Source of the DNA: Sphingorhabdus sp. SMR4y
GTDB taxonomy: Bacteria > Pseudomonadota > Alphaproteobacteria > Sphingomonadales > Sphingomonadaceae
Direction: 5' to 3'
DNA: 64,000 bases
NCBI RefSeq assembly: GCF_002218195.1
Contig: NZ_CP022336.1
Coordinates: forward strand, 2,847,001 to 2,911,000
The translations under genes and the position numbers were made by a program. Shown piece after piece: positions 25,744 through 36,220 of this stretch. The notes beneath the pieces were generated by a model. It saw only the letters and a program-made list of their open reading frames with translations, was not told where the DNA came from and made no database searches. Numbering within the stretch: position 1 is the stretch's first letter; every line of letters begins with the position of its first letter.

Positions 25744-27315
25744 ATGATGAAGCATGGCTTTTCGCTGCTTGCGCTGCTTCTGTCGATGCTGGCGGGAACA
25801 GCTGCTCTGCGGGCGGAAACCGCGGCTGCGGACGCCAGTTGTGCTTCCGTCTCGGGCGATATCTGGGGTGAGAACAGGCCGGTGATGACCGGGCATGAAA
25901 TCGACGGCACGCAGATCCGGTCGATCGCCGATTTTTTGCGTGTGATCGACCGCCGGATACCGGTTGTGACTATCATCAAGGGCGGTGCCTTTGCCGGCTG
26001 GGATTTCAGCGGCATGTCCCTGTCCGGTATCTGCTTTGACGAAAGCGATCTGTCGGGTGCCAATTTCGCCGGCGCGCTGGCACCCGGTGCGGGCTTTATC
26101 AAGGCTGACCTGAGCGGTGCCAATATGAACGGGGTTCACATGGCCGAGGTATTGTTCCGCAATGCCGGCCTGCGGAACGTGACAGCCAAAGGCGCGGATT
26201 TCTCGCATGGCCATTTCGATGGCGGCTGGTTCGAGGGCAGCGTCGAAGGCTGGGATCTGGATGGCGCCGATCTGACCGGTTTCACCTTTTCCTGCGGCAT
26301 CACCGTGCCGGATGGCTGTCCGGTCTACCAAGGGGGAGCAGGCATGAGTGCCAGGGGCGCGAATTTTACCGACGCCACATTGCACAGTTTTGGATTGCAC
26401 GCGGTCGATCTGGCCGGCGCCCGCATTGACGGGACGATTGTCGGACCCCGGCAATTGCCCGCTCTGGCAAACAGCGATTTTCGCGGTTCGATCATCCTGC
26501 GCGGCGGCGCGCATGATGTAGGTCTGACCGCCGGGGAAGCGCAGCAACTGCTGGCCGCAAATGCCGGCCAGGAGGGCACGGAGGCGCGCCCGTCCTTTGA
26601 CTGCGACGAGGCAACAAGCCGGGTCGAACTGGAAATCTGCGGTGACTATGCCAGCGACCTGCGTGCTGACGACCGCGCCATGGCTGTCCTGTACAAGCGG
26701 GCAAAGGCCGCCGACGCCGGTGTCAGGGATAGCCAGCGGGCCTGGCTGAAGCAGCGCAATCGTTGCGGGGCTGCGGAATATCCGACCGACTGCCTCCGGG
26801 AAAGCTACAGCGCGCGCAAGGGGCAGCTGCTTGGCCTGCTGGGCGAGAGTGACTGGCTGGAGCGTGGCGAATCGGCGCTGTTTGTCGACGATGTTCTGCC
26901 GCTCCCCGATACCATGGCCGGGTCGGAACTGCTGGCCAAGATCGCGCCGGTTCTGGTCGGCGCTTCGATGACCGAGATATTGATCGAGCGCGGCGATGAC
27001 GGTTTGTACGCGATCAGGGGCAGCGCGGTCGGAGCCAATGCGCATTTGTGCAGCATCTATGCCACGCATCTCTATTTCGACGCGCAATCGGGCTGGTATA
27101 TCCCGGTGTCGGAGGGAGACACGGTCCCGGTATTCCGGATTTTTGACGACCGGCTGGAAATATTTGCCGGTGGCAAGCCAGATTATGAGAAATATCCCGA
27201 AGCGGCCGATATCATGAGTTGCGGGATGCGCGCGAGCTTCACCGAGACGGTTCGCGCCGATATTGGTGCCGCGCTGATCGAAAGCTATCGGCAGGCGCTG
27301 AGCGAGGGCATGTAG
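25744..27315 (+). CDS. Secreted pentapeptide-repeat protein with LprI (DUF1311) domain
   Basis: Exported protein of 523 residues. Signal peptide at the N-terminus (FSLLALLLSMLAGTAALRAE). Residues about 75-160 carry pentapeptide repeats of the A(D/N)LxG type: LSGANFAGA, LSGANMNGV, GADFSHGHFDGG, LDGADLTGF, which form a right-handed square helix. Residues about 275-365 resemble the lysozyme-inhibitor LprI N-terminal/DUF1311 domain with paired cysteines (FDCDEATSRVELEICGDYA, WLKQRNRCG, PTDCLRESYSARKGQL). The last ~150 residues are unclassified. The long open frame upstream of 25744 is antisense to the MFS gene and is not part of it. Confidence 0.85.
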   Translation: MMKHGFSLLALLLSMLAGTAALRAETAAADASCASVSGDIWGENRPVMTGHEIDGTQIRSIADFLRVIDRRIPVVTIIKGGAFAGWDFSGMSLSGICFDESDLSGANFAGALAPGAGFIKADLSGANMNGVHMAEVLFRNAGLRNVTAKGADFSHGHFDGGWFEGSVEGWDLDGADLTGFTFSCGITVPDGCPVYQGGAGMSARGANFTDATLHSFGLHAVDLAGARIDGTIVGPRQLPALANSDFRGSIILRGGAHDVGLTAGEAQQLLAANAGQEGTEARPSFDCDEATSRVELEICGDYASDLRADDRAMAVLYKRAKAADAGVRDSQRAWLKQRNRCGAAEYPTDCLRESYSARKGQLLGLLGESDWLERGESALFVDDVLPLPDTMAGSELLAKIAPVLVGASMTEILIERGDDGLYAIRGSAVGANAHLCSIYATHLYFDAQSGWYIPVSEGDTVPVFRIFDDRLEIFAGGKPDYEKYPEAADIMSCGMRASFTETVRADIGAALIESYRQALSEGM

Positions 27316-27354
27316 CCGCTCCCCAAGCCGGGAAACAGGCGCTAGACTGAGGCC

Positions 27355-28473
27355 ATGTCCGACTCCGCTCCCGATCTGCTCCAGCGCAAGATCATCCATA
27401 TCGATATGGATGCCTTTTTCGCCAGTGTCGAGCAGCGCGATTTTCCCGAATTGCGCGGCAAGCCGGTGGCGGTCGGCGGCTCGTCAAAGCGCGGGGTTGT
27501 CGCTGCAGCTTCCTATGAAGCGCGCCAGTTCGGCGTGCGCTCGGCGATGCCATCGGTAACCGCCAAGCGCCGCTGTCCCGACCTGATATTCGTCAAGCAC
27601 CGGTTCGAGGTCTATCGCGAAGTGTCGCAGCAGATCCGGGCGATATTCCGGACGCACAGCGATCTCGTCGAACCGCTGTCGCTGGACGAGGCCTATATCG
27701 ATGTGACCGAGGACAAGATGGGAATCGGCAATGCGACACGGATCGCCGAGATGATCCGGGCCGAGATCAGGAAGCAGACCGGCCTCACCGCCAGCGCCGG
27801 GGTCAGCTATAACAAGTTCATTGCCAAAATCGCCTCGGACCAGAACAAGCCGGATGGTATTTGCGTGATCAAGCCGCATCAGGGAGCGGATTTCGTTGCC
27901 CAGTTGCCGGTGCGGCGATTCTTTGGCGTCGGTCCGAAAACGGCGGAGCGGATGGCGAAGCTGAACATTCACACGGGGGCCGATCTGCGCGCGCAGTCGC
28001 AGGATTTCCTGAAGCAGCATTTCGGCAAGTCGGCGGGCTATCTGTTTCGCGCCTCTCGCGGCGTCGATCACCGCGAAGTGCGGGCCAACCGGATTCGCAA
28101 ATCGGTTGGCGGCGAGCGGACCTATGGCGATGACCTGGTCAGCGACGGTGACATGCACGACGCGTTCGAGCATATTATCGATATCGTCTGGAACAGTATC
28201 GCAAAATGCGAGGCGCGCGGGCGGACGGTCACGCTGAAGGCGAAATATGCCGATTTCCGGCAGGTGACCCGGTCCAAGTCCACCGATCATTATATTGCCG
28301 ACAAGAATGAATTTGCCACCATCGGCCGGGAATTGCTGGCCAGCATCATGCCGGTGGAAAATGGCGTGCGGTTGCTGGGGCTGACATTATCATCGCTGGA
28401 AGGCGCTGAAGCAGCCGAACAGGAAGACGGCGATGCCGAGAATGATCAGATTCAGCCCGCGTTTGATTTCTAG
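27355..28473 (+). CDS. dinB: DNA polymerase IV
   Basis: Y-family translesion DNA polymerase of 372 residues. Catalytic acidic residues are in IHIDMDAFFASVEQRD and LSLDEAYIDVTED; the finger segment RGVVAAASYEARQFGVRSAM and the thumb helix-hairpin-helix RFFGVGPKTAERMAKLNIHT are typical, as is NPDG-like DQNKPDGICV. The C-terminus NDQIQPAFDF resembles a beta-clamp binding motif (Q-x2-L/F-x-F type). It starts 40 bp after the previous gene. No LexA box was recognised upstream. Confidence 0.95.
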   Translation: MSDSAPDLLQRKIIHIDMDAFFASVEQRDFPELRGKPVAVGGSSKRGVVAAASYEARQFGVRSAMPSVTAKRRCPDLIFVKHRFEVYREVSQQIRAIFRTHSDLVEPLSLDEAYIDVTEDKMGIGNATRIAEMIRAEIRKQTGLTASAGVSYNKFIAKIASDQNKPDGICVIKPHQGADFVAQLPVRRFFGVGPKTAERMAKLNIHTGADLRAQSQDFLKQHFGKSAGYLFRASRGVDHREVRANRIRKSVGGERTYGDDLVSDGDMHDAFEHIIDIVWNSIAKCEARGRTVTLKAKYADFRQVTRSKSTDHYIADKNEFATIGRELLASIMPVENGVRLLGLTLSSLEGAEAAEQEDGDAENDQIQPAFDF

Positions 28474-28485
28474 ACCGGAACGGGA

Positions 28486-28520
28486 GGAGCGAGCAACGCA
28501 CTCTGTGCGCGGCTCGCTCC
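28486..28520. terminator. Hairpin between convergent dinB and the TonB receptor gene
   Basis: GGAGCGAGC (28486-28494) pairs perfectly with GCTCGCTCC (28512-28520), and inner bases GCAC/GTGC extend the stem. It lies just after dinB; a short CCTTTT follows about 10 bp later. A second smaller stem CTCCGCA/TGCGGAG (about 28547-28565) contains the AGCTCCGCATC motif also present in the 26-bp inverted repeat near 40.1 kb. Confidence 0.55.
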
Positions 28521-28574
28521 TGATCTAATCCTTTTGCCTCGATAGCTCCGCATCGCGTGCGGAGAAAGGCAAGC

Positions 28575-30920
28575 CTAGAATTTGAAGCCGGCTTCGACGC
28601 CCCAGATCCGTGGCTCGTTGACGAAGCCGGTCAGGTTGTTGAAGTCGATCGCGCCGACCGCCGATTCATCATTGGTGATGTTGCGGACAAATCCGGCAAT
28701 ATCGAAACTGTCGGTCTGATAACCGACGCGCAGGCCGCCTTCGAGCTGGCGCTTGTCCTGGAATTCGATGGATTCGTAGAGGAAGAAATTGATCTTCGAC
28801 CGATAGGACCAGTCGGTGAAGGCATAGATTTCGCCGTCGCCGACCGGGATGCCGTAGCGAGCCGTGGCATTGGCGATCCAGCGCGGGCTCTGCGGCAGGC
28901 TGTTGCCGTCGATATTGACAATCGCGGAAGCGAAAGGCGCCGCCGGGGTCACGATCGGGTCGAGCGGTGTGCAAAGCGACACGTTCGGGAATGTATCAAC
29001 CCTTGTGGCACCGCACGCCGCTGTGGTGAGGCCGGCGTCGCGGATTTCGGTCTTGTTGTAGCTGAGGCTGGCCGTGAGCAGCAATTCCGGCACCGGCTTG
29101 AGCTCTGCGTCCATCTCCATGCCGTAGCCGCGTACGCTGTCAGCGTTGATCAGCCGGTTGGCGTTGACACCGCCGCCGACCGCGGTCAGCTGGGCATTGT
29201 CCAGATCATAGAAAAAGCCGTTGACGTTGAACCGGCCTCGGCCATCGAGGAAGGTGGTTTTGACGCCCGCCTCGTAGGAGAGGATGGTTTCCGACTGGCC
29301 GACGGTGACACCGTCTTCCAGTGGCGTGGCCGTTGCCGGCGGGAACAGGATACGGCCCTGTATGCTCGGCGCGCGATAGCCTTTTGCAACACGGGCATAG
29401 AGATTGATGTCCTCGGTGGCCTTGTAGGAGATACTGGCATCCCAGGTGATATTGTCATCGGAAACCGAACGGCTGACATTGCCCAGCGGATTTTGCAGGA
29501 AGGTCGGAAATTGCGTATCCTGCGTGCGGGCGACGAAATAGTCGCGCTCGTCCTTGTTGTAGCGAATGCCGCCGGTCACGCTGAGTTGATCGGAGAGGGC
29601 ATAGGTCAGCGAGCCGAACAGACCGAAAGCTTCGCTGTCCTGACGCTGGCTGACGAGAATATTGATCCCGCCCGGGGCGTTGAGCGGATCGCCGAGCGTG
29701 GAATAATTTTCGCTGACGATGCGCAGCCGCTCGTCAAAATAGAAGACGCCGGCCTGATAGCTGAGCGGCCCGTTGCCGTTGCTCTCGAGCCGGATTTCCT
29801 GCGTAAACTGGCTCAGCGCAGGAACGCTGTCGCGAGTTTCCGCGGTGAACGGGATATCTCCGGGGCCATAAAGTGCGGGCGGGAGGAAGTTGGCGCCGAA
29901 GCCGCCATCGACGTCGCCGACCGAAGTGGCATCGCCGGTCCAGAAGCTGGTCACAGAGACCAGCGAAACCGGACCAAAGTCATGGCTGAAGCGGCCGGAG
30001 AAATTGTAGGTCTTGACCTTCTGTTCGTTGCGACCGTCGACCGCGACCTGATCCCGGCGGAAGTCTGCATTGAGGCCTTCCTGGCCGCGGGTGAAGATAT
30101 TGGCGCGGAATACCCGAGCGGTGCCGTCGAGATTGCGATACTGGCCGGTCAGCAGCAACTCCGTCTCTTCGGTAAAGTTCATCAGCAACTGCAGGCGCGC
30201 GGCGAACTCGTCATAGCCTTCAAAGGCATTGGTCTGCGGGTTGCCCGGATTGACGTTGTCGACCCAGCCGTCCTGCCGCTGGTACATGGCCGAGGCGCGG
30301 GCAGAGATGCCTTCTCCGAGCGGCACGTTCAGTGCGGCTTCGGCATTGACCGCATTGAACCGGCCATAGCTGACGCGGCCGAAACCGCTGAGATAGTCCT
30401 TCGGCTTTACCGAGTCGAATTTTACGATACCGGCCGGGGTGTTCCGCCCGAATAACGTGCCTTGCGGTCCGCGCAATACTTCGACGCGCTCGAGGTCGAA
30501 GATCGGGAAGCCCTTGAGAATGGGATTTTCCAGAACCACGTCATCATAGACCAGGCTGACCGGTTGTGAGGCGTTGAAATCGAAATCGGTGTTGCCAAGA
30601 CCGCGAATGTAGAAACGCGGGAAAGTCCGTCCGAAGGAAGATTCGACCACGAGGCTGGGTACGCGGGCGGAAAGCGCGCGGACATCCTGTCCGCCCGCGC
30701 CGATCGCGGTGAGCTTGTCGTCGCTGATCGTCGATACCGAGATCGGTACATCCTGCAGATTCTCTTCGCGACGCTGGGCGGTGACGACGATAACGTCGAG
30801 CCCCTGACCGTCATCCGCTGCGGTTTCCTGCTGGGCAAAAGCCGGTTGGACGATGCCGCCGGCAAGCATGGCTGCGGCGAGGGTTGAACGAGAAATAATC
30901 TGCTTGGAACAGAGGCGCAT
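28575..30920 (-). CDS. TonB-dependent outer-membrane receptor
   Basis: A 781-residue TonB-dependent receptor. Signal peptide (STLAAAMLAGGIVQPAFAQ), TonB box-like segment DVIVVTAQRREENLQDVP, plug domain with FPRFYIRGLGNTDFDFN and VEVLRGPQGTLFGRNTPAG, and a C-terminal 22-strand barrel ending GVEAGFKF (terminal Phe). It is of the Caulobacter/sphingomonad type that imports diverse organic substrates or siderophores. No adjacent transporter, sigma/anti-sigma pair or catabolic gene points to the substrate. Confidence 0.93.
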   Translation of the reverse strand: MRLCSKQIISRSTLAAAMLAGGIVQPAFAQQETAADDGQGLDVIVVTAQRREENLQDVPISVSTISDDKLTAIGAGGQDVRALSARVPSLVVESSFGRTFPRFYIRGLGNTDFDFNASQPVSLVYDDVVLENPILKGFPIFDLERVEVLRGPQGTLFGRNTPAGIVKFDSVKPKDYLSGFGRVSYGRFNAVNAEAALNVPLGEGISARASAMYQRQDGWVDNVNPGNPQTNAFEGYDEFAARLQLLMNFTEETELLLTGQYRNLDGTARVFRANIFTRGQEGLNADFRRDQVAVDGRNEQKVKTYNFSGRFSHDFGPVSLVSVTSFWTGDATSVGDVDGGFGANFLPPALYGPGDIPFTAETRDSVPALSQFTQEIRLESNGNGPLSYQAGVFYFDERLRIVSENYSTLGDPLNAPGGINILVSQRQDSEAFGLFGSLTYALSDQLSVTGGIRYNKDERDYFVARTQDTQFPTFLQNPLGNVSRSVSDDNITWDASISYKATEDINLYARVAKGYRAPSIQGRILFPPATATPLEDGVTVGQSETILSYEAGVKTTFLDGRGRFNVNGFFYDLDNAQLTAVGGGVNANRLINADSVRGYGMEMDAELKPVPELLLTASLSYNKTEIRDAGLTTAACGATRVDTFPNVSLCTPLDPIVTPAAPFASAIVNIDGNSLPQSPRWIANATARYGIPVGDGEIYAFTDWSYRSKINFFLYESIEFQDKRQLEGGLRVGYQTDSFDIAGFVRNITNDESAVGAIDFNNLTGFVNEPRIWGVEAGFKF

Positions 30921-31109
30921 GACGTGAATCTCCAGCTATTCAGATGTGTCGGGAGTCGGAAGTTCCCCCTCTTCCTTGCCAGCTATTCAAACCGACCGTT
31001 TTGCACGGGGTCAAGTCAACATTGCTGCAGAGCACCATACTGTGGTCGAATCACCGCCAACTGTTGCTTTTTTGTTACGAAAGAAACCTGTGAGCGCCTT
31101 TTGGCCTGA

Positions 31110-32483
31110 TCAGAAGCTCATTTCGTCATAGATTCGGCTGACATCGCCATTCCATTCGCCATGATAGCGTTCAAGCAGCTGCGCCGCCGGAGATTTGCCC
31201 TTGGCGACCACTTCGCGGAGCGGGTCGAGGAAGCCGCTTTCATTGTCGCCGCTGGTATTGAGGCGGTTGCGGGCGGTGAGGCCGGCGGAGGAGATCTCGA
31301 GAATCTCGGCGGCCAGGTCTTTCAGCGTCTGGCCATTGGGGATCGGTGTATCGAGGCCCAGCTTGGGAACCGTGTTGCGCAAGGCTTCACGCTCTTCCAT
31401 GGTCCAGCCCTTGACCCGGTCCCAGGCGGCGTCGAGCGCATTCTGGTCATAGAGCAGGCCGACCCAGAAGGCGGGCAGGGCGCAGATACGGTTCCACGGC
31501 CCGCCATCGGCGCCGCGCATTTCGAGGAAGCTTTTCAGCCGCACTTCGGGGAAGGCGGTGGAAAGATGGTCGTTCCAGTCGGACATGGTCGGCTTCTCGC
31601 CGGGCAGCACCGACAGTTCGCCCTTCAGGAAATCACGGAAGCTGAGGCCGGCTGCGTCGATATATTTGCCGTCGCGGAAAACGAAATACATCGGCACGTC
31701 GAGCATATAGTCCGCATAGCGTTCGTAGCCGAAGCCGTCCTCGAACACGAAGGGCAACATGCCGGTGCGGTGCGGATCGGTATCCGACCAGATATGGCTG
31801 CGGAAGCTCTGGTAGCCGTTGGGCTTGCCCTCGGTGAAAGGCGAATTGGCGAACAGGGCGGTGGCCAGCGGTTGCAGCGCCAGCCCGACGCGGAACTTCT
31901 GCGCCATGTCGGCTTCGCTGGCATAATCGAGATTGACCTGGATGGTGCAGGTGCGCAGCATCATGTCGAGGCCGAGATTGCCGACGCGCGGCATGTGGTC
32001 GAGCATGATCTGGTAGCGGCCCTTGGGCATGATCGGCAGTTCGGCGCGGGTCTTGTCCGGCCACATGCCCATGCCGAGGAAGCCGGTGCCGGTTTTCTCG
32101 CCAATCGCCTTGACCTGTTGCAGGTGGCGGCCGGTCTCGTTGCAGGTTTCGTGGAGATTCTCCAGCGGCGCGCCGGACAGTTCGAGCTGGCCGGCAGGTT
32201 CGAGGCTGATCGCGCCGTCGCTGCCGGACATGGCGATCACCTTGCCGCCTTCTTCCACCGGCTTCCAGCCGAATTCCTGCATGGCGAGCAGCAGATCTTT
32301 TATGCCGCCGGGTTCGTCATAGCTCGGGGCATGATGGTCGGTGACGGAATAGACGAATTTCTCGTGCTCGGTGCCGATCCGCCAGCGCTCCCGTGGTTTC
32401 TCGCCCCCGGCCATGGGTTCGACCAGCTGGCCGATATTCTCGATCACAGGATCGTTGCTGTCTGAAACCTGTCTAGTGCTCAT
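31110..32483 (-). CDS. gshA: Glutamate-cysteine ligase (plant/alphaproteobacterial type)
   Basis: First enzyme of glutathione synthesis, joining glutamate and cysteine with ATP. The 457-residue length and motifs RWRIGTEHEKFVYSV, ISLEPAGQLELSGAPL, FLGMGMWPD, MLRTCTIQVNLDYASEADM and LFANSPFTEGKPNGYQSFRS are those of the GCS2-like enzymes of alphaproteobacteria and plants. The carboxy half has the conserved FLEMRGADGGPW. It is divergent from no obvious partner; gshB is not in the window. Glutathione dependence fits the MAPEG and GloB-like genes elsewhere here. Confidence 0.93.
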   Translation of the reverse strand: MSTRQVSDSNDPVIENIGQLVEPMAGGEKPRERWRIGTEHEKFVYSVTDHHAPSYDEPGGIKDLLLAMQEFGWKPVEEGGKVIAMSGSDGAISLEPAGQLELSGAPLENLHETCNETGRHLQQVKAIGEKTGTGFLGMGMWPDKTRAELPIMPKGRYQIMLDHMPRVGNLGLDMMLRTCTIQVNLDYASEADMAQKFRVGLALQPLATALFANSPFTEGKPNGYQSFRSHIWSDTDPHRTGMLPFVFEDGFGYERYADYMLDVPMYFVFRDGKYIDAAGLSFRDFLKGELSVLPGEKPTMSDWNDHLSTAFPEVRLKSFLEMRGADGGPWNRICALPAFWVGLLYDQNALDAAWDRVKGWTMEEREALRNTVPKLGLDTPIPNGQTLKDLAAEILEISSAGLTARNRLNTSGDNESGFLDPLREVVAKGKSPAAQLLERYHGEWNGDVSRIYDEMSF

Positions 32484-32557
32484 TGTCTGGCCTTAGGAAA
32501 TCATCAGCGGCTAGGCCAATAAAAAAATGGTGGAGCGTTAAAAGCTATTGTTGCTTG

Positions 32558-33139
32558 TCAGAGGAGCCAGCTGACCGCGGCAAAGCCGCCGACGAAGAGA
32601 ATGCCGACGACGGTTGTCGCGAGAGCGAAGTTCTTGTCGATCCAGAGCTTCATCGGCGGGCCGAAAAACCGCAGCAGCGCAGCAACCAGAAAGAAGCGCG
32701 CCGAGCGGGCGATAATCGCCGCCCCGACCAGGATGTGCAGCGGCATGGCGGTGCTGCCGGCGGCGATGGTGATTACCTTGAAGGGCAGCGGCGTGAAGCC
32801 GGCCAGGAGGACGACGATCCAGCCCTGTTCGTTGAAATTCTGTGCAAAAACATCGAATTTCTCGGTGACGCCGTAAAATTCGAGAATCGGCAGGCCGACC
32901 GTTTCGAAGACGAAATAGCCGATCGCATAGCCGAGCAAGGCGCCGAGCACCGACGCGACGGTGCAGACAAAGGCGTACCAGTAGGCCCGCTCCGGACGCG
33001 CGAGGCACATCGGGGCGAGCATGGCGTCCGGCGGAATCGGGAAGAAGCTGGATTCGGCAAAGCTGATTCCGGCGAGCCATTTGGGAGCCTGTGGATGGCC
33101 CGCTTTGTCGAGCATCCATTCATAAAGTTTTTTGAGCAT
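32558..33139 (-). CDS. YqaA/DedA-like membrane protein (VTT domain)
   Basis: A 193-residue inner-membrane protein of the YqaA branch of the DedA/SNARE-associated family. Start MLKKLYEWMLDKAGHPQAPK, then FAESSFFPIPPDAMLAPMCL (the conserved E-x-SFFPIPPD motif), a Gly-rich helix VLGALLGYAIGYFVFE and the reentrant-loop motif FTPLPFKVITIAAGSTAMP. Such proteins act in lipid flipping or membrane homeostasis. About 75 bp separates it from gshA, with the same direction. Copy B of the dispersed repeat precedes it. Confidence 0.9.
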   Translation of the reverse strand: MLKKLYEWMLDKAGHPQAPKWLAGISFAESSFFPIPPDAMLAPMCLARPERAYWYAFVCTVASVLGALLGYAIGYFVFETVGLPILEFYGVTEKFDVFAQNFNEQGWIVVLLAGFTPLPFKVITIAAGSTAMPLHILVGAAIIARSARFFLVAALLRFFGPPMKLWIDKNFALATTVVGILFVGGFAAVSWLL

Positions 33140-33145
33140 TTTTTA

Positions 33146-33358
33146 GACCTCAAGCGCCGGGCGCAGGCATCCGTCTGCTTGGCTTCCCTCGCATAAGCTC
33201 GGGCGCGCGGTCGCGCTTGCCTCGCTTCGTTCGGTTTGTCCACGATGATTCCGAGCGCAGCGAGGCAAGGCCACCATATAAAATGGATGGTGTCCGCCGT
33301 GCCTAATGGGCGCGAAAGCCAAGGGCGCGGATGCCTGCGCCCGGCGCCTGGGGTTCAA
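33146..33358. repeat. Dispersed palindromic repeat, copy B
   Basis: Non-coding stretch bounded by inverted ends: ACCTCAAGCGCCGGGCGCAGGCATCC (33147 on) and GGATGCCTGCGCCCGGCGCCTGGGGTT (to 33355), with inner complementary segments GCGCTTGCCTCGCTTCG / CGCAGCGAGGCAAGG. It belongs to the same family as copies A, C and D but lacks the outer GTCTCGCGGCAGTTCGCT module. The whole could fold as a long imperfect hairpin. Confidence 0.72.
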
Positions 33359-33371
33359 AGACAATTCCATC

Positions 33372-34928
<1,557 letters not shown>

Positions 34929-35073
34929 AAAACTTCTCCCCGATGGCGCGCGTGGGCGCATATACTATCCCGAGCAGCAGGATTAGCAGGCGCATGGTTT
35001 TTGGCAAATGCTTTTGCCATCCTGACGGCAGAGCCTATGCTGAAAGAAAACCGGACAACAGTATGGAGACGAT

Positions 35074-36144
35074 ATGATGCACAGCCTTTGGGTGAAGAAA
35101 GACGCGCTCGCGCAATCGGAATGGCGGGAAAGCGAGACACCGTCGCTGGCCGACGGGCAGATTTTGCTGGAAATCGACAAATATGCCCTGACCGCCAATA
35201 ATATCACCTATGCGACGGTCGGTGACGGCTTTGGCTACTGGAATTTTTTCCCGACCGGTGACGAACAATGGGGCATTGTTCCGGTCTGGGGCTTTGCCAA
35301 GGTCGTGGCGTCGGAAAATGGCGATATCGCGGTGGGCGAGCGGGTCTATGGCTATCTGCCGATGGCCAGCCATTTGCTGGTGACGCCCACCAATGTGACC
35401 GATGGCGGCTTTGTTGACGGCGCCGCGCATCGGCAGGGACTGGCGATCATCTACAATCAATATCACCGACTGGGTGAAGGCGAAGGCGAGCGGGAAGCGG
35501 AGCGCGCGATTTTCGAGCCCCTGTTCACGACCAGCTTCCTGATCGAACATTTCATGCGGTCGAACGACTGGTTCGGCGCGCAGGCCCTGTTGTTGACCAG
35601 TGCCTCGTCGAAAACCGCGCTGGGGCTGGCGATGGTGGCGAAAAGCCTGAGTCCGGAGATCCGGCGGATCGGTCTGACCTCGGCGGGGAACAAGGCTTTT
35701 GTCGAGAGTTCGGGCCTGTATGACGCGGTCCTGACCTATGACAATCTGTCAGCGGCCGATGCTGCAACGCCAACCGTTTCGGTCGATTTTGCCGGCAGCG
35801 GCCCGTTGCTGGGCGCGATCCACAGCCAATGGGGCGATGCGCTGAAATTCAGTTCGCTGGTCGGCGTGACCCATATTTCGGAGCGCGGTGGTGCAGACGA
35901 TCTGCCCGGACCGAAACCGGAGCTCTTCTTTGCGCCGACCGCGGCCGAAACCCTGATCAAACAGGTCGGGCCGGTCAGTTTCCGCGGGCAGGTTGAAGAG
36001 CAATTCGCCGCCTTCGTTGCGGGTGCCAGCGATTATCTGACGATCGAGGATATGAGGGGACGCGAGGCCCTGCAGTCCGCCTATCTGGACATGCTGGCGA
36101 ACAAGGTTGCCCCGAGCCGCGGGTTGATATGTCACATGGCGTAA
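35074..36144 (+). CDS. DUF2855 family protein (quinone-oxidoreductase-like)
   Basis: A 356-residue protein of the DUF2855 family (PF11017), which resembles medium-chain dehydrogenase/reductase folds without the zinc sites. N-terminal catalytic-like half: ILLEIDKYALTANNITYATV, WGIVPVWGFAKVVASENGDI, VGERVYGYLPMASHLLV; C-terminal nucleotide-binding-like half: ALLLTSASSKTALGLAMVAK and TVSVDFAGSGPLLGAIH. Enzymatic role not established. It precedes the patatin gene in the same direction with 76 bp between. Confidence 0.88.
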   Translation: MMHSLWVKKDALAQSEWRESETPSLADGQILLEIDKYALTANNITYATVGDGFGYWNFFPTGDEQWGIVPVWGFAKVVASENGDIAVGERVYGYLPMASHLLVTPTNVTDGGFVDGAAHRQGLAIIYNQYHRLGEGEGEREAERAIFEPLFTTSFLIEHFMRSNDWFGAQALLLTSASSKTALGLAMVAKSLSPEIRRIGLTSAGNKAFVESSGLYDAVLTYDNLSAADAATPTVSVDFAGSGPLLGAIHSQWGDALKFSSLVGVTHISERGGADDLPGPKPELFFAPTAAETLIKQVGPVSFRGQVEEQFAAFVAGASDYLTIEDMRGREALQSAYLDMLANKVAPSRGLICHMA

Positions 36145-36220
36145 CGTGGCAAATGCTTGATTGTGCAGGCAAATAGGAGGATAATGGCACAAGCCGGGTC
36201 GCACCGACGGGGGAAACAGC

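Noticed and set aside
28557-30455. Plus-strand 632-codon open frame
   Set aside because: It is the mirror of the TonB receptor gene, without a homologous motif; high GC makes such shadows common.
31161-32465. Plus-strand 434-codon open frame
   Set aside because: It is antisense to gshA, whose motifs are unambiguous.
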